Shown one piece after another: positions 24,496 to 36,530 of a stretch of DNA of 64,000 nt (its first letter is position 1; each line of letters begins with the position of its first letter). Under the pieces are notes generated by a model that was not told the origin of the DNA, did no database searches, and worked only from the letters and a program-made list of their open reading frames with translations. This DNA is from Manduca sexta (taxonomy: Eukaryota; Arthropoda; Insecta; Lepidoptera; Sphingidae): contig NC_051129.1 of NCBI RefSeq assembly GCF_014839805.1, positions 11,226,920 to 11,290,919 on the forward strand, given 5' to 3'. Made by a program: the position numbers and the translations under genes.

Positions 24496-25606
24496 TCTAT
24501 ACTATTATATAAAGCTGAAGAGTTTGTTTGTTTGTTTGTTTGAACGCGCTAATCTCAGGAACTACCAGTCCAAATTGAAAAATTCTTTTTGCGTTGGATA
24601 GCCCTTTGTTCGTGGAGTGCTATAGGCTATATATCATCACGCTATACCCAATAGGAGCGGGGCAGTAATGGCTAATCTCAGGAACTACCGGTCCAAACTG
24701 AAAAAATATTTTTGTGTTGGATAGCCCTTTGTTCGTGGAGCGCTATAGGCTATATATCATCACGCTATGACCAATAGGAGCGGAGCAGTAATGACTAATC
24801 TCAGGAACTACCGGTTCGAACTGAAAAATTCTTTTTGTGTTGGATAGCTCTTTATTAGTGTAGTGCTATAGGCTATATATCATCACGCTATGACCAATAG
24901 GAGCGGAGCAGTAATGGCTAATCTCAGGTACTACCGGTTCAAACTGAAAAAATATTTTTGTGTTGGATAGTTCTTTGTTGGTGGAGTACTATGGGGTATA
25001 TATCATCACGCTATGACCAATAGGAGCGGAGCAGTAATGGCTAATCTCAGGAACTATCAGATCGAACTGAAAAAAATATTTTTGTGTTGGATAGCACTTT
25101 GTTCCTGGAGTGCTATAGGCTATATGTCATCACGCTATGACTAATAGGAGCGGAGCAGTAATGGCTAATCTCAGGAACTACCGTGTTTGAACTGAAAAAT
25201 CTTTTTGTGTTGGATAGCCCTTTGTTCCTGGAGTGCTATAGGCTATATATCATCACGCTATGACCAATCGGAGCGGAGCAGTAATGAAACATGTTGCAAA
25301 AACGGGGAAAAATTATTAGTTTTGAGAGCTTCCGTTGCGTGCGCTGCGTAAACGGTTAAAGTTATGCAACAATGATGTATGACGAGATTATTCCTCTTAA
25401 AAAGTTCTAAAAAATATACTATAAAACAAAGTCCCCCGCTGCATCTGTCTGCCTGAACGTGTTAAACTCAAAAACTACTCAACGTATTAAGATGAAATTT
25501 GGTATGGAGACAGTTTGAGAGGCTCCCGGGAAACCACTACTTTTATAACGGAAAACTTTAGCCTGAAAAACTTTATAACGCGGGCGGAGCCGCGGGCAAA
25601 AGCTAG
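24496..25606 (+). mobile_element. Helitron D with six 123-bp tandem monomers
   Basis: 5' TCTATACTATTATATAAAGC at 24496, 3' CTAG at 25603-25606, with A before and T after. The hairpin CGCGG-loop-CCGCG lies just before the end. GGAGCGG marks monomers at 24654, 24777, 24900, 25023, 25147 and 25270: spacing 123, 123, 123, 124, 123. It is non-autonomous, and a near full-length relative of B and E. Confidence 0.9.
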
Positions 25607-25618
25607 TTTTATTATACG

Positions 25619-25905
25619 CTAGCTGACCCGACAGACGTTGTCCCGTCTAACTATAAATTTGCAGCGCGCATTGTGTCAATCGCTGACAGTTATTTCAAAC
25701 AATTGACAGTTATATAGAATTAATATTTTCGTTAAGTTTTCTTAAATATTCTAATTAACCGCGCAATATTTTGATTTTTTTTTTACATAAGAACCTTTTC
25801 CTGACAATAACAAACACAACAACAAAAAAATTGTGAAATCGATCCAGCCGTTCACACGTGATGGTGTGACCAAGGGAAATAGGGATTCATTTTTATATAT
25901 ATAGA
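25619..25905 (-). mobile_element. Second, unrelated Helitron-like element
   Basis: On the - strand it starts TCTATATATATAAAAATG (25905) and ends GGGTCAGCTAG (25619). Contains CCAGCCGTTCACACGTGATG and GACAGACGTTGTCCCGTC (given as on the + strand), a frequent lepidopteran repeat. Ends fit TC...CTAG, but the base after CTAG is not T, so the class is tentative. Confidence 0.55.
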
Positions 25906-26090
25906 TACATTTCTATATTGAGCTTAATGTATGTATGAACTGATACGCGATGCTGTTCGTATGAATGTGACTTCAGTGTCTCGATTCTAGTATAACATAA
26001 TATTGATGCAGGCTGCTCAAGGAAGGTTAGCGTTTACTTGAGGAAACCTACATTCAGCAGTGTATGGAATAGCCTAATTGGATGATTGTA

Positions 26091-26475
26091 TAGGGGACCG
26101 GCCTGTGTTCGATTTTGTACATTATTCTATATGAAATGGTTGATAATACGAAAAAGAAACCCTCCTGCGAAGACTGCATTAAAATTGGTTAAAAAATGAG
26201 CCAGTAATTCATATTTCAAATATTACTATGTGCCGAAGTGGGGGCGAAGTAGGGATATCGCTTCATCTCTTTCTTTCGCACGCGTCGTAATGCCCGATGA
26301 CGTCACACGTGGGTATTGCGCCTCTTTTCTGTTTCTTGTTACTTACCCCTTCTACCGAAATTAAAAGACTTACTTGTTGATTTTTTACCGGATTGAAATA
26401 ATTCTTTCTGTGTTATAATTTATAAAACTTAAATATTTGATAATAATAAAGAACAAAAATGAGTCCGGTCCCCTA
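26091..26475. mobile_element. 385-bp MITE with TAGGGGACCGG ends
   Basis: Terminal inverted repeats TAGGGGACCGG / CCGGTCCCCTA. TTGTA lies directly outside both ends, a likely 5-bp target duplication. The same family occurs in FAR-2 intron 6 at 32410-32790. No ORF. Confidence 0.85.
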
Positions 26476-26564
26476 TTGTAGGTGTTGCCTTTACGCATAG
26501 TTCCGCTCTCAGGTTCCATTTATAAAAATATATTTGCATCTCCTCCCTATCCTTTTATTTGATT

Positions 26565-26840
26565 GATTTCGTTGCGGTTTGAGACTTATTCGTCTTCATA
26601 TTCGCTAATGTGTTATCGCAAGATGTAATTTCTACAGAAGACTCGGAAATACTAAAGTTCTACCAAGGCTTTGTCATTATGTCACCGAAGCCAATGGATT
26701 TATGGAAAAATTGCGTGTACGTCGGACATAAATTTTGGACATATTTTACTTTTAAAACATATGCGAACATATGCTTTAAAATAACAGTGATTAAAGAACA
26801 CGCAATAGTTTCCTTAATGAATATTTTATTATTCAATTAA
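26565..26840 (+). pseudogene. Relic FAR exon 1
   Basis: From about 26621 the sequence follows FAR exon 1. The translated run DSEI.KFYQ is kept, then a 1-nt deletion near 26676 (ATTATGTCACC against ATTTTTATCACC) shifts the frame and destroys the TGxxGF cofactor motif. The match ends at about 26722 without the exon 1 donor; the frame after that is not FAR-like. The 5' part of the exon is barely recognisable. This is the remnant of a third FAR unit between FAR-1 and FAR-2. Confidence 0.75.
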
Positions 26841-28920
26841 ATTCGATACTGCGACGCGAAATTTGTTTGGACGGCTAACGATCTACGCATCACAATAGTC
26901 TCATGTCAAATTCAAATATAGAATATGAACCATAGACAGCAAAGAGCTGCGCCAGCCAACATGGCAAAGGCGCGCTGGCATTCTGCCAAGGATGGACGGA
27001 CAACGACCAACCTTTGTACATCCCTCGAGTACATCTGCTAACATTATCTACACATAAAATCAAGAAAAGTGGCTTGTACGTTGAATAAATTTAACGAGAA
27101 ATTGGATCTGTTGCTAGCCTTTTAAGACTTTAGAGGTATAATCAATACCTGAGTCTTATTTTGTGACTGGCAATACCTTCTAGTTTTATGAGAATTGACA
27201 AAACCACTTTAATTTAAATATTGTATATTTAATTAAATATATTATACCACTTGGGAAATAATATATGTCATAGGACTTGAGGCTTGCTTCTTGCTTATGG
27301 AAACTTTGGGGGCCCGATGTATTTAATACTGACTTATTTTGTTTCCTCAAACTACGGCCTAGATTGATATTAAATATTAATTTATATTCTATCATATTTT
27401 TCTTTATATTAACGGCACATACAACGCGAGCAACCCCACGTGCAACAGTAATACAAATCCCGTTTTAGAACTTAAATCGGTTTTCATGTTCCGCGTTGCC
27501 GTGTCCCTTTGGGGTGTATTCCGAATTCTTTAAGTGCGTCGTTATACTGGCACTTTAGATTCCATTCCTGTGATCCAAAATAGTACACTTACATCGTCAT
27601 GGCTCTATTACGGTTTGGGATGGCTTGAGAACGATGACACGTGTTTGACTATTAATATTTAAAGCACAATTAAAATTTTGTTAACCTAACGTGCTATGCT
27701 ATTTCCATAATAATATGTGACTTGCATGACAAGGTAAACATTTTTTGGTTCCGAAAAAAAAAATTCACCGGTCTTCTTCGGAATGGTTATGTTGGTTCGG
27801 CCCAATGTCGACACTCTGACTGATGTAACATGACCAAGGATCGCAATCGGGACGCGGAAGAGAAGTAACCGGGTTTTAGTTTAAAGTTTTAACGCTTACA
27901 CACTGTACATAATTATGAAACAATATCAAACAGTGAAGAGCCATAAAATGTATTTATGGACGCATTAGATTGAGGGATGTTTGATCCGTTTGAAGATGGA
28001 TATACCTTATTTATTGAAGATTGCGTAACTGTCGATTTATTCGGCAGGGAATTCGTGTTTACGACTTGTAGTAATAGGTATTTTGCACGTGGCAGATTGT
28101 ATGGTAGTAATGGTGTTCCAAAGGCTGGTTTCAGCAATGAACACTAAATGGGGATTTTAAGTGTCAATTTCGAAGAAGAGTAGAATAAATGTTAAAGAAA
28201 CTAAAAGTTGATTGCGAAATTCTTAATTAGCTGTAGGTGATAGATGTTAAATACCCACACGAACCGCAGTTTTCCGTGATAAAAAATTCTGATTCTCTAC
28301 GGTCTATATTATAGGTATAATATTCGCGAGAAATCAAATAGATATTGATATAGTTGTGTAAATATGGACAAAATAGCAAACACACTATAGTTTCATATCA
28401 GTAAAGATAATATCACAATTATTATTTACAATTTGAACAATGACAGTAAAAATAATTTTAAGCAAAGGAGATGACGATAAGGTCGCTCTGCTGATGACGC
28501 GTGACTGAACAACTGTAACAACTTCCAGCACTTTCATCTACAAATCTATTTATGATATTGCCTACTGCCCAGTCATGGTCTGCAATGGGTTACAACTAAA
28601 ATGCAACAGACCTTGAGGAGTAACTTTTAGTGGCCGAAATAGATGATAAAATCTAGACAGACTTTCGTCTAAGAAGGCTCTACCATCTGTCATTTAATTT
28701 TAATGTTATTAAAGCACATATCTATGGCATAATATGAAATAATTCCAGTGGTTAATAACACCATTAAAGCTGTGAAAGTTTGGGAAGATATTTGGATGTT
28801 TGTTAGAATTTAAAAGTAAGATTTTTTTTGAGGGAGCGTCTTTTAAGTGGGCAGATTCTCAAGCTGAACCTCGAACCAAATATAGTATATAATAGTATTA
28901 TCATTTATCTTTTTATTTCA
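26841..28920. other. Region before FAR-2; one doubtful exon 7 trace
   Basis: No intact gene. At 27415-27445 the words GGCACATACAACG and GAGCAACC resemble the start of FAR exon 7, which could be a further remnant of the decayed unit, but the match is short. A 5' non-coding exon of FAR-2 should lie in or upstream of this stretch; I cannot place it. Confidence 0.3.
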
Positions 28921-28923
28921 GCG

Positions 28924-31900
28924 ATGGATGTTGTCGCAAGATCACTGAAAGAGGCAGAATGCCGCCTGAAGGATATCGATGATGCAATCTCTAAAGGAGA
29001 CTCAGAAATACAGAAGTTCTACCAAGACTCTGTAATTTTTATCACCGGAGCCAGTGGGTTTATGGGAAAATTGCTTGTAGAAAAGCTTCTAAGGTATGAA
29101 ATGCGATATTTTAGTAGAGGTAAGCCCATCGTGTCCTTTTGCTGGATAAAGAAGTTCCGGCGCTAAAAGAAGAACCTTGTACTACCTACTCCTACAATTG
29201 CCTATGATCCAGTCCAAGTTTGTAGTTTTTCGTCGTTCGTATGTGAGATAGGCATCAGGGACCATTCAGTCACCCTTGTTTTATAAAGAAACCGCAGACA
29301 CACACACACAAAAATCCTTTCATATTTTTTTAATTATTAAATACCTTGATCCAGGGCTTGCAATATTAAGAAAATCTATATTCTAATACGTGGGAAGAAA
29401 GGGAAAACAATTCGAGAACGATTGGACGATATCAAAAGAGATCAAGTAAGTATAGCTTCGAAATGAAACTATTTTGCCGATTTTATCGCGGTATGTTATA
29501 TTATAATTTTCGTTTCGAAGACTTTGCAGCCTTCATGGTCACGGAACGGACTGAGGTGTTGGTCATCCGAAAAGTCAGTTACAATATTTATCTACATTTT
29601 ATAAACATATATTTAAGTTTAATTGTTGACAATCCGATCTACGCAGAATGAGCTCATAATGTCTCTGGCAGCCGGTTTAAAAGTAAACATTAATTATAGC
29701 TTCTTTACTTAGTAATTAAGCTTACTTAGTTTTCCCCCATTTCAACCTATAGGAGTAGAAGAGTTATTCAGTTTCTTTAAAACCTGGAAAAAGCATACTA
29801 ATTGATCAAAGTAATCTTATTAAGAATGCCTTATCACGTGGCGTTTATGACATAAATCCTGAGAACCTGATGAATGATAAATTTCAATTGTCACATGAAG
29901 TATCAACTTCTGAAGTAATACCGACAGTACTTTCATACAGGAAACGTTACATTAAAATGTTAAATTAAATACGTAAGCAAAAGTCAACTCATATGATTTA
30001 CATTAGTTACTTAGATATGTAAATGATTATTTTTATTACGCACATTAAACAATAGTTATTACAAAAAGCATATAACCTTGTTTTATTTAAATTAAATAAA
30101 TATTTACAATAACTTAAAAGTCTGACATAATCATTTTGCATGCGAATCTAAGGAAGGTTTACGGTCTTAGAATAGGTATGTATAACTTAATTTGTCTATA
30201 GTATGTCTACCGCCTTATCAGTTTTTGGTAGTGCTAAAGTCGATATAATATAGACCAATGCCTTTGGAGGTTGGTATGTATATCTAAGCCTGTCCTTAGG
30301 AAGTCAACCTACACTCAATATGTTTTTATAGGTATTCGACCACCTTCGAGAGACGCAGCCCAATTTTGGACATAAAATAGAAGGCGTGGAGGGTGATGTT
30401 GCCGAAATTCGTTTAGGGATTAGTGATCATGATTTGAAGACACTAAAGAAAGAGGTTAGTTTTTTTGCTAGACTCATGCCTTATAATAATACAATGACGT
30501 GAGGCAAGTAATGAAACTAAAGTAACTAGACAGAAAGTTAGAAAATGTTATTAGATTTTCATTATGCCGTCTTCTCAAATAAACAGAAGACCTCTTGAGT
30601 TTTGGAAATCACATAGGTATTGTGGAATCTGGCATAGAAAATTACTCTCCTTATGTTTCACCTATAACAATGAAGTGACACCAAAGAGCCTCGACCAGCA
30701 AGGTTTTATAGGTAATTAGGTCAAGAACAGACTACAGAAAGCGGTATTGTTTACGTCACATTTCAAAAGAAAGAAAATGAAGGAAAACTTTACTATTGGA
30801 ATATTACAGCACATGTAAATTACCGACACGGGCTTGACCGGTTGTTTTATTACTTTAAATAAAAGAGATTGTAATAAAAAAAATTAAATACAGGTAGATA
30901 TAATATTCCACCTGGCAGCAACGACGAAGTTTAATATGCCACTTCCAGCAGCAACTTTGATCAACATTCGTGGCACTAGAGAAATCCTGCACTTGGCCAA
31001 ACAATGTTCTAAACTCAGGTAATACAATATAATAATATCAGCCCTGTATTATATACTTGCCCACTGCTGAGCACGGGCCTCCTCTACTACTGAGAGGGAT
31101 AAGGCCTTAGTCCACCACACTGGCCTAGTGCGGCTTGGTAGACTTCACACACCTTCGAAATTCCTTTAGAGAACTTCTCAGATGTGCAGGTTTTCTCACG
31201 ATGTTTTCCTTCACCGTTGAAGCGAACGATAAATTCACAAAGAATACACACATGATTTTTTAGATTTTTTATGTAATGATAAAGATTAATGTAATAGCAG
31301 CCTTGTACTATTTAGTGCTGAGCTTTCTTTACTACTGAAAGTATATTTATGATTCACTATTCCACCACGCCGAACTAAAACACAGACACATCAAGCAAGT
31401 ATTGATTCGGACAGGTTTTGGAATTTTTAACATCGTCATGTGAATGGTAGCGCGAATGTGCACACAGACTTGGCAACACTTATGTTTAATATCATCTTTT
31501 TGAATAACCATGAACTTTACAGGGTCTTCGTGTACGTCTCCACGGCGTATTGCTGCGCGACGACTGACAAGATTGGTGTTCAGTTAGAAGAGGAATTTCA
31601 CCCGTGTTCAATACCGCCTGCCACATTGATAGATATCGTTGAAAAGGTCGACACTGCTCGCGTAGAAGCCATAGTACCGGGGTAATAACTTTTTTATTTA
31701 GAAACAAAAGATATACTAGAGTCTAGACAAACTCATTACTTGTCAGCATAATGGAGATGTCATAAGAGTATTGGATGTTCTACATTAAAAGCTTTATAGT
31801 AAAAAAACTCTGGGTATCATACTAATGACCGCAAGTGATGCCGTGCCTATAATAAGCTTCATCACGTTTAATTGCATAATAAGAAAATATGACGCCCACT

Positions 31901-34761
31901 GTTCATACATAACAGGTATTTCTCAAGAGACATAGTCGCCTGACAGACAGCAATGAGATTGAAATTGATAGCAAAGAATATTTACCCTTACGCCCTTCCA
32001 CTTACGGCGCATAGTATAACAATATGAAATATTGAACAGCTCAGAGCAGTAACATAATAATAAAATATAATATACATTGGTTATTTAACAATAAATATAA
32101 TTTTGCTTAAAACCTATACTAGTATTTTAAGATTAATGATTATTTGTTCCAGCTTGATGGAAAGTTGGCCCAACACGTACACCTTTACAAAAGCTATCAC
32201 TGAACAGCTGGTCAGAAGTATGGCGGATGAGATACCCATATGCGTCATTAGGCCACCTATTGGTATTTGGGCTTATAGTAATTGTTTTAAATAATAATCG
32301 TGATGCTGTCTTCAAAAATATTTCGACGGTCCCTACGTATAGTATCAAATCGGGACCGTCGATTTGTTTTTGGATTGTACTTTTGTGCGTATAAAATTGC
32401 GATATCAAATAGGGGACCGGCCTATGCTTGATTTTGTACATTATTCTATATGTAATGGTTAATAATACGAAAAAGAAGCACTCCTGCGAAAACTGCATAA
32501 CAATTGGTTAAAAAATGAGCGAGTAATTCATATTTAAAATATTGTAACGTGCAGAAGTGGGCGCGATGTGGGGATATCGCTTCGTCTCTTTTTTTCGCAC
32601 GCGTCGTAATTCCCGATGATGTCAGATGTGGATATTTCGTCTCTTTTCTGTTTCTTGTTAATTACCCCTTCCACCGAAATTCAAAGACTTGTTGATTTTT
32701 TACTGGATTTTAATAATTCCTTCTGTGTTATAATTTATATTATGTAAATATTTGATAATAGTAAAGAACAAAAATGAGTCCGGTACCCTATTGCTGTGTA
32801 GACATACTTATTGATATCCTGAAATCCATTCACATAAAATATTATCCCATCGACTTAACAATACCTTTTTTTCTCTATTTTATTGTGACAATAAATTTTC
32901 AGTTATTGGCACATACAACGAGCCAGCACCAGGATGGGTTGACATGAGCTGCGCGAATGGACCTAGCGGTGTAAGTGATCATAGTCATTTTTAGCGACAG
33001 AAAGATATACCCACGTTCCGTCAGAAAATCAGTCTATATCGTTAGAACTATGTCGCCCTAAATGTACTAGAATATGAATTAAAAATCATTGTGCAATACT
33101 TATATTAAAACCACTTTATTATGCCATGATAATGAGATTAGGAGACCTATGTGTCTATGTAAAATGGAATACTGGCAAAGAGTGCGAAGTCTTAAAACAT
33201 TTTCTTTTTTTTTTCAGATTATAATAGGGCACGGCCTCGGTATCTTGCGGGTCATGTATACACGAGAAGATAAACTTTTATGTCTCGTGCCGGGAGATTA
33301 TGCGAACAACTGTATTCTAGCAGCTGCCTGGGACTGCGTGGAGAGGAGAAAATCAGGAGACGAAGATGTAAAAATTTTCTCAGTGAGCAGTACCAAATCT
33401 GGTGTCCAGTTGAGTGAGTATGAAATTCTATCGCCTTTTTGAGATCATCGGCGTTTAGCTGAAAATACGGTTTTACCTTCAGCTAACTCGGCTTAAAACG
33501 CTTACGCTCCAATCCGGAAGGAACTGTCTAGGATTAGATTGTTTTGTCATTACTGCGAGTTGAGAACGTGTAAGAATTCCATCACGGTCCATCTTGCATT
33601 CGCTTCTCCGGAATACAACAGTTTTCCGGAAGAAAATATGCGAAGACTTCCGCTCAGCATTTAATTACGATGCAGTTTCAAATCTAATTAACTAATCTGA
33701 ATGAATTGATAAACATATACCTAACGTGTGTTTTATGATGTGTGAGCATTATTGGCTCGTACATGATGCTTTATTATGTTTACGCGAATTTTACACACTG
33801 AAAGGATGCAAAGACTTTGAAACGTCGAAGAAAAAATTGTATATAAAAAACCGCGATAAAACTCCGCCAAAGAGGTTTATTTCAATGTGTTTTATGAATT
33901 TCAGGGACATTGACTAAAAACTTGAAACAAAACGACCTCAAAAAGTACTCACCACGGCAATCCATATGGTATTGTCAGACGTATATTACTGATAATAAAT
34001 TATTATATCACATTTTTTCTTGGTTCATGAACTACTTACCTGCAATGATAGTGGATTTGATTATTAACGTGTTTCAAATCCCTAAGCCTAAAGGCATCAC
34101 CTCGTAAGTAACTGATATATTTATTATTACAACGCATGTGAGAATGGGGGGGGGGGGGGGTTGTGAAGCGGACTTTTATGTGGGCGGTGCTGCGAGCAGA
34201 AAGCTATAGGTACTTAAGTTTTTAATTTCAGAGATTATTCTGACGCTTGGTGGTAAACATAAAAACTCATATAAACTATTCCGCTTTTAATTTAGTTATA
34301 TTTAAGTACCATCCTATAGTTTTCCCATCTTAGACCACTTATTGACCTCAGTTACTCATCTTATTAATATATGACGAGTCTCCGAGAGTAAAGTTAACCA
34401 ATTTTTACTTTTCAGATTCGTCACTTTATATAAAAAAGTCGACAAATTGGCCCTCGCGTTTCGTTACTTTACTTGCAACGGCTGGCGTTTTAACGACAAG
34501 AATATTGTTGAACTTCATCAGAAGATGTCTCCAATGGACCAAAAGATTTTTAACGTCGATACCTCTACCATAAACTGGGATCATATGATTTTCATTTGGT
34601 TTCTGGGAGTCAAGAAGTTTATTCTCAAAGAATCCAAATTAATTGATGATTACGCGATTAGAAAGCAAAAAGTTTTCAAAGTTGCCAATTACGCGGTCTT
34701 CTTTATATACTTGTATGTTTTTTATTATATTTTTTATTCATTGTACAGTTACTTTAAGTGA
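28924..34761 (+). CDS. FAR: Fatty acyl-CoA reductase FAR-2, intact
   Basis: NADPH-dependent reduction of fatty acyl-CoA to fatty alcohol. The exons are 28924-29093, 29355-29445, 30332-30454, 30894-31018, 31523-31681, 32153-32262, 32903-32970, 33218-33413, 33905-34103 and 34416-34761. They sum to 1587 nt, 528 residues plus stop, normal for insect FARs. All junctions are GT-AG and phases agree with FAR-1. The coding start follows an acceptor (TTTCAG) by 2 nt, so there is a 5' non-coding exon. TGASGFMG (41-48) binds the cofactor; Y232 and K236 in YTFTK are the catalytic pair. Exons 8-10 form the C-terminal FAR_C domain, and the last 25 or so residues are hydrophobic, a likely membrane anchor. 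Exons 4 and 7 are almost unchanged from FAR-1, while exons 9-10 differ more. Substrate and role (wax, lipid store or pheromone precursor) cannot be read from sequence. Confidence 0.95.
31034..31262 (-). mobile_element. Truncated SINE in FAR-2 intron 4
   Basis: Matches the tail half of the SINE at 42779-43105 (TATACTTGCCCACTGCTGAG, CTTCTCAGATGTGCAGG, CACAAAGAATACACACATGA). The tRNA-like head with its A and B boxes is missing, as expected from 5' truncation. Confidence 0.8.
32410..32790. mobile_element. MITE with TAGGGGACCGG ends in FAR-2 intron 6
   Basis: Closely similar to 26091-26475 over its full length; the right end reads CCGGTACCCTA. No clear target duplication. FAR-1 intron 6 lacks it, so it arrived after the duplication. 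Confidence 0.85.
34146..34160. repeat. G15 homopolymer in FAR-2 intron 9
   Basis: Fifteen consecutive G on the + strand, 43 nt after the exon 9 donor. A 13-G run occurs at 36829-36841. Length is likely unstable or mis-called. Confidence 0.9.
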
Positions 34762-36297
34762 ATATTAGGAAAATAATATTTTGAATGTATTTTTTTTTTA
34801 TTTGACAACATTGACCCGCGAATTGAATGTTAATGCAAGCCGCATTCACCCCGAGGAAACTACGATGGGACGAGATACTTTAAAACAACTTCCTTCCTCG
34901 GATCTTTTCCTACATGCAATGACACAAAATGAAAAACCGGATGAAACAAATAATGGTAGACAGGTTACAATTTTTGGTTAGGTAAGTAGCCTAGATGTGG
35001 CCCAATCCTGCAAGACTGGCCGCGATTCGCAATTTATGGTCACCGCGGTACCCTCCGAGGTAGCCTCTATGCCGAAAAATCGACTGATCTGTCAACACTA
35101 ACTCAAGGATATATCTAAAATGCTGTCACCAAACGCCTATTGTCATAATGAATGTCGTTGAACATTCTCATAATAAGTCATGGTCAGAGGCAGTCTTATG
35201 AGGAGGCGTCCCAGGCAACCGTCCGGAGCCACGCGCATACCCTGGGAATCTATTTTACGATCTTACCGACTAAACTTAAAATCGAGGAACTTTTTTTTGC
35301 TCCGTCTGGGACCACGCGATTAAGGCTGCTACTGGTTATGGTTACACTTACGCTTCGTCTTAGTTAATCCTATTAGACATAAATGTGATCCATGTATAAG
35401 AAGGATCCTTCCGCTGCCAATCGATATACTTCGCACTTCCTCATTCTGAAAATAAATGGCATCAAGCACGAGGGAGTTGATACCGAGCACTTTCACTTTC
35501 TCTATCGTTATGGGATTGTCGACTTCATTCACATCAACATTGAGTTTACTTTTATTTGACTCTGGAGTTAGTTCTCAATTAGCGTTGACAGGAGTCTGAT
35601 AAGATTATTTCTCTATTGCTTTATATTAGGATGTTGAGTTGAGTAGCAAAGAGGAAGGCGGTTTCGAGTTTGTATATCCAAGTGCTTTTGAATTATTGGA
35701 GTTTAGAGAGAACTTATTGCTTAAATAAAATACATTGCAATCGTTCTTTATGCATAAAACCCGAAAATATGGAAGCAGGTCATGGTCAATACCCAACGGG
35801 ATGTATTGATAAGGTAATCTAATAACGGATGGAAACTGAATTATCTTATAAATCAGCAATAACAATTCGCTGGCTCACTATTACAAGGTCCTATGTTAAT
35901 GTTTCTTTATGTTGGAAATATGCGATTTAAAATTTCAGTGTTCGTTAAAAAAATTAAAATACAATAGTTCATGGTTCTCTCTTTACTAAACAAGTCAATA
36001 GAGTCATGTTTTTATGCAAAAAATAAATCATAAAATCTCGTACCCAACAGTAAGCCAGCGTATTTTAACGGTAATAAATATTTGAAAATAGAATAAAAAG
36101 TAAAATTTTAAAAATATAATCTATATTTGAATTAAGTTTGAACTTTTACTTAATAATTTAATTATAATTTTCATTATAGACAGTTCTAGCTTATCGTAGT
36201 GCAAGCGATTAGCTCGTTTCTTCTTTCCTTTATTTTAACACACTTTTTATTTTAAATAGCCCCAAAATGTTTGGATGTTTGCTTTCCGAACCTGTAC
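34762..36297. other. Region after FAR-2, no gene recognised
   Basis: Several short open frames on both strands with uneven, locally GC-richer composition around 34.8-35.5 kb. This suggests remains of a retroelement, but no diagnostic motif is seen. No clear polyadenylation signal is visible directly after FAR-2. Confidence 0.35.
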
Positions 36298-36530
36298 ATT
36301 CAAAACAAAAGTAACTCGCTTATTCCAAAGCAATAAAATTTAACATTGCAGTTGCATTAAGCACTTCAATCAATTTGAAGATTATCAGGTCGATACCCTG
36401 AATCACTAAACAACTCCCTTTTGGGAGCGGCGAGACGATTAACAAAGACTTGGATGCGCCCGTGAACTCTCTGTATTGCAAATCATTGAAATAAATGTTT
36501 GATGTTATAAAAAGTTATAGATCTTCTTAT
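36298..36530. repeat. Segment shared with 20195-20410
   Basis: Counterpart of the FAR-1 downstream segment; see CAGGTCGATACCCTGAATCA and TTGCAAATCATTGAA. It delimits the 3' reach of the duplicated FAR unit. Confidence 0.75.

Noticed and set aside
22564..25300. Regularly spaced repeats resembling a CRISPR array
   Set aside because: There are no spacers: the whole 123-bp unit is repeated head to tail inside Helitrons, in an insect genome.
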